The position numbers were made by a program, and so were the translations under genes. The notes below the pieces were generated by a model that was given only the letters and a program-made list of their open reading frames with translations, was not told the DNA's origin and did not search any database. Source: Ditylenchus dipsaci (Eukaryota; Nematoda; Chromadorea; Rhabditida; Anguinidae). From it: a stretch of 64,000 nt of DNA. The stretch spans positions 248,001 through 312,000 of the forward strand of contig SADC01000189.1 in assembly GCA_004194705.1 (NCBI GenBank), read 5' to 3'. The first letter of the stretch is position 1. Every line of letters starts with the position of its first letter. Shown here in pieces: positions 57,401 to 64,000 of this stretch.

Positions 57401-58622
57401 TTTTAGTTCATGAACAAAAACAACCAGGCTGTATAATCTGTGCCAAAGGCCTCCAGGAGTAAAAGGCCCTCAAGGAGAGGTCGGGCAAGTAGGCTTGGAA
57501 GGGGAGCCTGGAGAACGTATGGACTTTTAAAAATAATCAAAAAAATTGGTATCTATTTTTTAAATTTAGGTGGTTCTCCAGGAAGAGTTGCCAAACCAGG
57601 TGCTAGAGGAATGATCGGTGATCCTGGAGTGCCAGGTAAAACACTTGTTTTATCACAATTATCTGTTCAACGGAGATATTCACAAAAAAATTCAGACTTA
57701 ATCATCCTAGGATTCGCTTATTTATTGTTGATTTCATTTTTCTCGTTTATTTATTTTTTCTTTTATAACAAGCACAAGCATCAAAGTTGGAACTGTCAGC
57801 TTTCTTCCAGTCGATTTTCTAGACCGGCCTATCTTGAATTGTAGAAATTTCAAAAATTAACGGTTTAAGATTGCTAAACCACTTCAAATATGGCTTGGGA
57901 CCAAACAAAAGTTTCATCGCTTTTACAACTTTTAGTGTCGCTAAAATTAATTATTTCTAAAAAATATTTTATTTCTTCAGACCGTTTCCCCTTTTCAGGT
58001 CAAAAAGGTGAGCCAGGCAGAATGGAGAGCCAGGCAAAGACGGTACAAAAGGAAAAGGTAGGCCTGGACCTCCTGGTGGCCCTGGACCGGTAGGGCCTCC
58101 AGGTACTCCTGGACTAGCCGGTGCTCCCTCCAAAACTGGTTCTCAAGGACCAATTGGACCACAAGGTATTCCAGGCTCAGATGGATTTGATGGGTCGCCA
58201 GGGTCGGTTGGTGAACCAGGGCAAAGAGGCCCACCTGGTTCAGATGGTAGGAGAAGATATCATCCAAAAATTTATTCTAATAGCCAACTTAAGCTCAATA
58301 CTGTCCCTGTCCATTAAGATCTAGCAATCCTACCACAGACGAATATAGTTCGGGCGGGTGGGAAGGCAAATCAACGACCGCCTCCCAAATTTCTAGAGCT
58401 GGCTACAGGAGGAGAAATCCACCAGCAAGCAAGACCAAAAACAGATCTACAGAGACGCTCATTAGCTCAACAGTGAAACCAGCTTTAACAACAGTGGAGC
58501 AACATGAACAAACTAAATCTGCGGCTACAAATGAGAATACAAAAGAACCCTATAATAGAACGGCGTTCAGGAAGGCATTGTTTAGAAAACTGTTGAGGTT
58601 AAGGGAAAAGTTGCCTGATTAA
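45499..58622 (+). CDS. Cuticle-type membrane-anchored collagen
   Basis: Eight exons: 45499-45666, 53178-53439, 56917-56987, 57068-57121, 57428-57516, 57570-57635, 57999-58246, 58339-58622 (TAA). Residues 1-56 hold a Pro-rich start and one membrane segment (about 15-39), as in nematode cuticle collagens made as type II membrane proteins. Exon 2 has a furin-like RARKKR site. Then come a Cys cluster ([10 protein letters not shown]), short Gly-X-Y blocks, a CIIC pair, longer Gly-X-Y blocks, and a basic, Thr/Ser-rich non-collagen tail of about 95 residues. Three one-base gaps (near 56948, 57443 and 58022) break the Gly-X-Y frame. One expected Gly is Ala (57587). The start follows in-frame TAG 45484. 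Introns 1 and 2 are 7.5 and 3.5 kb of repeats. A role in the extracellular cuticle is inferred. Confidence 0.8.
45756..45863. mobile_element. Short MITE, ends AGGGCTGAGAAACGGACGGT
   Basis: Inverted repeat of about 26 bases at each end of about 108 bp, in collagen intron 1. Confidence 0.6.
46189..46379. repeat. Direct repeat GCGGTTATACTTATGATACG
   Basis: The word occurs at about 46189 and 46359, 170 bases apart. Otherwise the stretch 45870-46410 shows no feature. Confidence 0.5.
46413..46489. mobile_element. 77-bp CAGTCGACTCTCGATTTA MITE in TA
   Basis: Minimal member of the family at 12109 and 39174, almost only its inverted ends, with TA flanks. Confidence 0.8.
46492..46603. mobile_element. 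112-bp palindrome, ends ACACCCCTCAGTCAAATC
   Basis: Inverted ends with GGGGGACC and GGTCCCCC inner arms, three bases from the previous MITE. Confidence 0.7.
46640..47520. mobile_element. 880-bp foldback in collagen intron 1
   Basis: Left arm 46640-46860 and right arm 47270-47520 are inverted copies (ends AAAACTTTTTATTGTCGCCG). The centre holds another inverted element. Confidence 0.75.
46966..47256. mobile_element. Nested foldback, GAGATGCGCGCACACACGTACC family
   Basis: Inverted arms around a 24-base C homopolymer (about 47109). Relatives: 54553-54900, 55014-55160 and 61380-61530, so this family recurs four times in 15 kb. Confidence 0.65.
47532..47857. mobile_element. hAT-like MITE with CTCACAAC target duplication
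   Basis: Ends CAGGGTTGTAA and TTACAACGCTG. The 8-bp duplication CTCACAAC is at 47524-47531 and 47858-47865. Inner words CACTGGTGCCGG are inverted. Confidence 0.9.
47866..48468. other. Collagen intron 1 segment without clear feature
   Basis: An open frame after a TTGTTGCAG acceptor-like site (48225-48360) could be an unused or alternative exon, but no homology is recognised. Confidence 0.3.
48469..48837. mobile_element. 370-bp near-perfect palindrome, ends CTGGYATACCCC
   Basis: Arms of about 170 bases around 48640-48670, with CACTCAAAACTGGTATACCCC repeated twice at each end. Confidence 0.8.
48935..49358. mobile_element. 424-bp palindrome with TAA flanks (Harbinger-like)
   Basis: Ends GGCTCCCCTCATACTCCCGC and complement. 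TAA at 48932-48934 and 49359-49361 fits the 3-bp TWA duplication of PIF/Harbinger elements. The right half recurs at 55549. Confidence 0.7.
49170..49594. repeat. Dispersed direct repeat, copy 1
   Basis: Near-identical to 55549-55973. It spans the right half of the TAA palindrome and about 235 bases beyond it, so it is a duplicated segment rather than one element. Confidence 0.8.
50460..51047. mobile_element. hAT-like element of CTCCAGCTCTGGCTCTGA repeats, TATCCACC duplication
   Basis: 588 bp bounded by AGTGATGTATTT and the inverse ATACATATGA, with an 8-bp duplication TATCCACC (50452-50459, 51048-51055). The interior is about ten degenerate repeats of GCTCCAGCTCTGGCTCTG. Nested in the 2.65-kb foldback. 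Confidence 0.8.
51255..51480. mobile_element. Inverted repeat with CATGTTCCAAA ends
   Basis: Arms at 51255-51320 and 51400-51475. A relative lies at 55140-55320, where AATGCTCGAATTAGTGC is shared. Confidence 0.55.
52385..53177. other. End of collagen intron 1, no feature seen
   Basis: AT-rich, with nothing recognised except a GGTTCAATTCC B-box-like word on the minus strand near 52860 (not supported as a tRNA). Confidence 0.4.
53463..53712. mobile_element. Mariner-type MITE in TA
   Basis: 250 bp with ends CAGGGTGTGTCAAAAAA and the inverse TTTTTCTGACACACCCTG, with TA on both sides. This terminus is typical of mariner elements. Confidence 0.85.
53716..53886. mobile_element. GC-rich hAT-like palindrome, CCCTGTAG duplication
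   Basis: 171 bp with ends CATAGTTGGACC and CAACTATG. Arms are of GCCGCCGGCGGC. The 8-bp duplication CCCTGTAG (53708-53715, 53887-53894) copies the right end of the adjoining mariner MITE. Confidence 0.85.
54041..56545. mobile_element. Composite foldback in collagen intron 2
   Basis: A region at 54050-54540 (ATATCGATGTGCCAGAAAAGTGG and onward) is inverted at 56345-56545. Between lie the GAGATGCGCACACCCACATACC foldback (54553-54900), a related half (55014-55160), the AATGCTCGAATTAGTGC inverted repeat (55140-55320), microrepeats of CTACCACCTGGGTAC (55440-55540, 55990-56095), and the 55549 segment. Boundaries are not defined. Confidence 0.55.
55549..55973. repeat. Dispersed direct repeat, copy 2
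   Basis: Copy of 49170-49594 with about a dozen differences. Confidence 0.8.
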
Positions 58623-58683
58623 ATTCGTATTTCATGGTTGATTTTTTAAAATAGAACTCAGTGTATTTGCAGTAGTGCAAGCT

Positions 58684-58689
58684 ATTAAA
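58684..58689 (+). promoter_or_regulatory. Possible polyadenylation signal (ATTAAA), collagen gene
   Basis: The common variant hexamer about 60 bases after the TAA stop; no AATAAA nearby. Confidence 0.35.
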
Positions 58690-58962
58690 GCTCTCTACTA
58701 ATGACCTGTCAAAGCTTAACATTAAGTCATTTATCAATTGCAACCTGTTCACAGCGGTCGTTTTTTAGACACCAAAATACAGCGATACTTGGCTATAACC
58801 AAGGCCGTAACTTCAATTTTTTTCAAGGGAGGGGAACTAATTTGCCTATTTTTATGGTAATCACCCTTATGACGCCTCCTCCCACCAATTGCTGCCCTGG
58901 ATATAACTACACCATACTTCTTCAATGACTCGCAAAAGAAAGCGCAGATTACGGTTTTTTAA

Positions 58963-59331
58963 AGGACCCTGTATCTTGCTTATCATGGCAATTTGAAAGG
59001 TTTGAATGCGCGCGGGACCACACACATTTTGTCAATAATAATGCTGAATTATTTTTTGTTTGCGCTGATTGTTTAGAAAATAAATTTGAAAATTTGTTCA
59101 AAACTTAGTCGAGCCCAACGTAGCTTGACAATGCCAGTTCGGAAAACTTATCCGCTTGCACTGCTCCACAACCGTCACTGTGGTGATGTGACATTATATC
59201 GAATAGAACATAACGTTTAAAATTTAAAATGCAAATAAAAAATAATTCGAAAACATTATTGACAAAATCTATGTGGTCCCGCGCGCATTCAAACTTTTGA
59301 AATTGCCATGATAAGGAAGAGACAGGGTCCT
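58963..59331. mobile_element. AGGACCCTG palindrome with TTAA at both ends
   Basis: TTAA at 58959-58962 and 59332-59335. Arms contain GCGCGCGGGACC, as in the shorter family members. Confidence 0.85.
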
Positions 59332-59374
59332 TTAATGAGATATCATCGATGTATTTATGACAATATAATGTAAA

Positions 59375-59605
59375 ATTTTAGTTCTTGGCCAATTTTCGAG
59401 TCGAGTTTGCTTTTGTCGTAGGGTTTCGTTTGACCATTCCTTTGGCGCGCTGGATATTTTGTCGGTTTCTTGCTGTCTTTTTAAGTCTTCCTTTTATTCT
59501 ATCTTGGTTGCTTCCAGTTTCATCAAATCTTTTGATGGGATCTTGCACAGTGGTTCTTGGAATATTGAGAAATCAAGCAATTTCACTTTGATATTTCCTG
59601 TTTTG
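59375..59605 (-). pseudogene. Tc1-like transposase, N-terminal DNA-binding fragment
   Basis: The minus strand reads SEIA, a TGA, then FLNIPRTTVQDPIKRFDETG, then a GR.K.TA segment and RNPTTKANSTRKLAK. This matches the paired-like helix-turn-helix of Tc1/mariner transposases (TV..IKRF.ETG, GR, RNP..). The DDE catalytic part is absent, replaced downstream by the TTAA palindrome. Confidence 0.65.
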
Positions 59606-59957
59606 ATGAGCTCGAATAAAATATCTCAAAATATTTCAAGTCAGCTAGAATAATCTCGAACCACTTCAAGTCTCCGTTAACAACGCTCTGAATTAAAAAA
59701 ATCTTCCCTCGAAAGATTCTTGACCACTGATTGACTAATGACATTTTTTCTCAAAAAGGTTGCAGTATAGAATCCTCCCCCCACACGCAGAGTGCTCGGA
59801 TGGAAGAGATAACTTGATATTCTCATCATTCATATTCTCACACATCTTCATAACTTCATATTCGTGTTTCTCAACCCCGATTTCATGAGAAAGCCGGCTG
59901 TTTTTTCGATTCTGAGAAAAAAATTCGAATCACATACCGCAGTATCATGCTTTTTAG

Positions 59958-61240
59958 TAGAGATGGGCATTTGCGTTTGCCCAATACCAATATTTTTTGG
60001 CCCTCTCTAGACCCAATAGACCCTAGACCCACAAAGGGACGCGAAGCGGCCCTGTGTAAAGTAAAGTTTTTTTTAAGGCAAAGCAAAACACAGGGACGCG
60101 AAGCGGGCCTGTGTGGAAAAACTTGTGAATACACTCGAAGCAAATCCCATGGACGCGAAGCGGCCTTGTTCGAAGGAAACCTTCGGATTCACACGAATCA
60201 AAACACAGTGCTGACCGAAGTGGACCGGTGTGGAGAGAGGTTGAGAGAGCGATATATTAAAAATCGCCAGACATTAGAATAGATCCAGGACACGTACACA
60301 CAACCCGGAAAAGTACGAAGCCCTGGTTACCAGAATATTAAAAAAAAGTCCCTAATTCAATCTAATCTCGATTTAGTAAGACACTGGAACTGATTTTTTG
60401 GCATAAAGAAACGAAAATTGATCCATTTCGGTTTTTATTAGGTTATTAGTTAAAATGTGCTCAGAAATCGAAAAATCGAGCAATTTTTAAACTCAAGTTT
60501 GTACGAATAAAATTTCTGGCGATCTAAACATTGGGCGAACTGATTTTCGGACGAAAAATTAATGTCATTGCATCAGCTGTCGAATGTGAGAGAAATCATT
60601 TGAAATAAATCTTGTTATGGTGTTGCACAATTGTAGAAAAGAAAACTCGATTTTGTCAAAAAAATCACTTCTGGTCAAAACTTCTTAATCACCAAAAAGT
60701 TTTGAGTATAGGAAAGTATTTTCGTTAAAGGGGGTGTGTAATTTAGGTCCGGAATATTCAAAAAATTTTCTTGAGCGGAAAGCAGGTAAAAACATATTTC
60801 TTATGAAATTTATCTCTGTACGAGAATACTGCTCCAGCATTGACCCTTCTAGGCAGAGCTCCGTGCTCCCTCTTTCTCTCAATCCTGGTAGAATATGCTT
60901 TCACAAAAAATCAAATTTAAAAACAAATTTGTTTGCATTGATTTTCCGCTCGAGATAACTTTTTAAATATTTCGGACCTAAAGTACACGCCCTCTTTAAG
61001 TTTTTTCTTTGAAAAAAGACAATTTAAGTGAATCGATGAAATAATAATAAATTAAATTTGTTTAATGTCATCCATTAGGCCAAAAAAATGAGAAAATATG
61101 AGTGAAAATTTGAAATTTCTATTGTAAAAATTTCATTATTTAGCACCCAATATCTTTGTCAAACCCAATACCAATACCAATATTTTCGAAAGTCACCAAC
61201 CAATATCCCAATACCAATATATTGTTTGTTCCCATCTCTA
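59958..61240. mobile_element. 1.28-kb hAT-like element with CTTTTTAG duplication
   Basis: Ends TAGAGATGGGC and GCCCATCTCTA-like (right CCCATCTCTA), with inner CCCAATACCAATAT repeats. The 8-bp duplication CTTTTTAG is at 59950-59957 and 61241-61248. It contains three tandem units of GGGACGCGAAGCGGCCCTGTG (60040-60170) and a nested 270-bp inverted repeat (about 60732-61003, TTTAGGTCCGGAATATTC). No transposase ORF. Confidence 0.85.
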
Positions 61241-61248
61241 CTTTTTAG

Positions 61249-61835
61249 TCAAAATTTCAAAAATTTTAATTGGCGCCTTTTGAATTTTAAAAGGAATAAG
61301 GGCTTTATAAAAAGGGCCCTTTTTATGGCAAAAGGTTAGAAAAATAAGTGTTTGTATTCTTCGACTGCCTCACCATGTTTTTCAACTGGGCCGTGGCAAA
61401 AAAGTCTCTATATGCATTTTATGATCAAGAGTCTTGCTCGGAATTATGTTTAAGGTAAGTGCGTGCGCTCATCTTTAACTCTCAAGCTTTCTGCTCATCT
61501 TCGGGCCCCTTCTACACGAATTTGCAAAAAAAAAGATCCCAGTGAACTCTCTGAAAAAAAGACACTCAAGAATATTCCCCGTGTTAGTACGAATTCTGGT
61601 TTTTTGCAGGTACTAAGTAAGCTAACTTTGTACTTATTCTGTTAAATTAGTCTAATTGGCGGAGGAGGTATTTTATAATATAAAAATTGTCTCTTTGCAT
61701 TAAATTTTGTAGGGTTATCGACGTGGAATTTGTCATTATTGAACATTTCTTAAATTTAAGCTCTAATAACCCTGCTCTTTTCTTTCGCTGATATTTTATA
61801 AAAAATTTACGATTTTAGCTGCACAATGGTATACT
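61249..61835. other. Non-genic, contains a half foldback
   Basis: 61380-61530 matches one arm of the 46966 family (GGTAAGTGCGTGCGCTCATC). Nothing else recognised. Confidence 0.45.
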
Positions 61836-61837
61836 GT

Positions 61838-62152
61838 ATTTCCTGTATTGACTCCCCATGGAGAGTTATTTTTCAACCCCTAAAATATCGGAAAATTTTG
61901 AGGTCCATTTTAAGATTTTCGGATGTTCAACCAAAATCTGAAAATTGGAGTCAGGTAAACTCATGGTAATTGACAAAACGCGAAAAAAACAGAATTGCGA
62001 AATGTTTGCTCTAGGCTTAGATATGAGGTCCGTAGGGTAGGGAGTTATTAGGGCGCTAGGCGGAAACCGCAAAATCTGCCGTTTCAACCGTGGATAAAAC
62101 GGCAAAATTTGCCGTTTTCGCCTAGCGCCGTTAATAGATGAAATACGGTTTA
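61838..62152. mobile_element. Diverged CCGTATT-family MITE
   Basis: Left TACTGTATTTCCTGTATTG and right GATGAAATACGGTTT are imperfect inverted ends. A GGCAAAATTTGCCG hairpin lies inside. Confidence 0.55.
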
Positions 62153-63860
62153 GAAAAAACTAGCTTAGAAAATGTTTATGCTCATGGTACGGCTTTCAAA
62201 GCGCCCGAAAATGTTTCAATTAGCTTCTTAGACATGTTTGCATAACTTAAATGCCCGAAAAAATTGTACCATTTACCTCCTTATTGACTTCGATGGTAAC
62301 AAATTTTATGTGGAGACGTATGTTATCAGCAGTCTAAAAGGCATAAGTCACACCAAGGTTGAAGAAATATTTCTCATTCACATCTTGGTCATATTCTTGT
62401 AAAAACATCGTATATAATCCATCATATTGGCTCCAAATTTATTCCATTTAATCTTCATTGGCTTTAAGAGCTCTGACTTCGTGGTTGCTTACCACAGACA
62501 TTGTTGTGTTTCCAGTTTGTGATATCTCAACCAAAACGTAACTTAGATGGACAATAAAGAAATTGGGCTCTAGTGGCGAATTCCCCCCCCCTTAAGATCT
62601 GACCTTTCAAAAATCGCTGTAAACTATCCTTTGGAACAACAAATTTAGGCTTAGCCCTTAGGCTTGGGGGTTCACTACGAGGGTCAGAAATTGTGTAAAA
62701 TAGACAAAAACAGAAAGAGTGTATATTTGGTTTTTACAAAAGAGCAATGTAAATTGAAAATTAGAATTTTTTTCCACTAACCATTCCATGAAACCCCGCC
62801 CAGAAAAACCGGCCTTTTACCATAAGCTGAGAAAAAATCAAGGTAAACAAATTTTTTACACCTGTTCTAAAATTACAAAGTTACTTTTCATGGCAAAATT
62901 CCACAATTTTTAGTGATAAAATTAAATTTTTGAAATTTACAAGCAGCTTTTATTATTTTACTTTTCTAATACTCAAAACTTCAATATTTTCCGCAAAAAG
63001 TTGATTAATTTTTTTCCAAATAAACCATTAAAAGAGCCAAGGGTTGTTTAACTTCCTGTGTGTGTGCGGTAAACTATTTGCTTATCTCGCTTCCCAAATA
63101 TTCACTTATGAAAATATTTGTGCAACAAGCAAAAAAAGTAAGCAGTAGTAGAAAGTGGAAAAAGAGTAAACTAAACTCCCAACCTCTACTCCAGATCGAT
63201 AAGCAGCAGCCAAATGGCTCAAAGTTTTCTGTGTTTACTCAACAGATGATGAACCATAAAGATACTTTTGAGGACTAAAACCATTTAAAAATTCCATTTA
63301 CCAGGTCTTGATTGTTTTATCTTTTAAGCCGCCATAATTTTTGGGCAAATTATCAAAGTTAGGATTATTTTAATAAGAAGCCATTCCGGGGTTATATGTG
63401 TGCTGGTGGTGGTTATAATAGTGCTACTACTATTTTATTTGTGCCTCTTTATGACGCTATGCTTGATGGTTTTTTCGCTGGCCTGCTGGTCTGCTTGTGC
63501 AGCCATTTCACACACAGGCACCTTTTCATTCATTTATTTATGAGGTGCTACCGCCCCTGACTTGGCAGGGGGAAATGAGATAGCCTTTGCTTTTGATGAG
63601 GAGCACTCAGTTTTGGGTAGAAAGTTGTGGTTGTGACTAGATTTTGGTGCAATGCATGGTTTTATTTGTGCAATTGGATAAGATGTTAGGTAGTGTGTTG
63701 GGCGGCTCACTATGCCCCAAGCGCCTACCGCGAAAAACCATAAAAACAACTTTTTTTTTCACTTTGTTCCAGCATCACCAGTTTTTAAATTTTGGAAATA
63801 TAAATGATTTTTCTGTTTTTATGCGCTCCATATTTTGAATTTTGTGGATTAATTTTGTAG
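62153..63860. other. Mostly unannotated flank
   Basis: Contains a fragment of the C-tract hAT-like MITE near 62568-62700 (GGCTCTAGTGGCGAATTCC plus C-tract). Open frames at 63060-63278 and 63377-63550 have no recognisable motif and no clear splice context. Confidence 0.4.
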
Positions 63861-63960
63861 AATAGCTCTGGCACAAAAGGTGGAATGACTGAGGCTGGTC
63901 CAATACATAACTTAAAAAGAACATTGTGGGTCAACTACTTTACTCACATTGGTTTTGCAC
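63861..63960 (+). CDS. Possible internal exon of a gene extending beyond the window
   Basis: A 100-nt open segment lies between TTTTGTAG and GTAACT splice-like sites. It encodes about 33 residues including LKRTLWVNYFTHIGFA, which looks like real protein (possibly a membrane-proximal segment). No family recognised. Its partners would be right of 64000 or in the unannotated flank. Confidence 0.3.
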
Positions 63961-64000
63961 GTAACTTTTTAAACCTTTTTCAAACCTTCATTCAACCACC

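Noticed and set aside
59947..60282. 111-codon plus-strand ORF
   Set aside because: It is built from three tandem GGGACGCGAAGCGG repeats and terminal repeats of a hAT-like element.

Overview
The window is eukaryotic, AT-rich, intron-containing and very repeat-dense. Many introns are about 35-60 nt and end in TTTTCAG or TTTTAG. One gene is a membrane-anchored collagen with a furin-like site, Cys pairs and interrupted Gly-X-Y blocks. This fits a nematode or close relative with a large, transposon-swollen genome. The lineage is inferred, not shown.

Layout. A tandem duplication dominates the left half. Bases 1-15633 are the end of copy A, which begins upstream of the window. Bases 15634-35353 are a complete copy B; 1-15633 aligns with 19458-35353. 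Each copy holds, in order, a mitochondrial-type glycerol-3-phosphate acyltransferase gene (GPAM/acl-6 family, + strand), a Mutator-like (MULE) transposon remnant whose transposase relic ends in a Ulp1/C48-protease-like tail, a nested element with a 64-aa ORF between inverted arrays of a repeated site, and about 9 kb of palindromic MITEs. The junction 15633/15634 falls inside the last exon of a PWWP-domain gene, whose full copy runs leftward from 42320 to 35281. Copy A keeps only its 3' tail.

Right of the duplication are the PWWP gene (-), a 239-aa CCCH zinc-finger gene (-, 44517-43553) with a 19-nt microexon and a GC-AG intron, and a head-to-head collagen gene (+, 45499-58622). Two collagen introns (7.5 and 3.5 kb) are packed with foldback elements. 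A Tc1-like transposase relic, a 1.28-kb hAT-like element and a possible exon of a further gene (63861-63960) close the window.

Mobile DNA is the main theme. At least nine short elements carry 8-bp target duplications (hAT-like), several palindromes sit in TTAA, and two or more families sit in TA. Many are nested, so insertion order can be read. One hAT-like element is in copy B but absent from copy A with its empty site preserved. All gene models need one or more single-base corrections or contain stops, so consensus indel errors and real decay must be separated before any gene is called dead.
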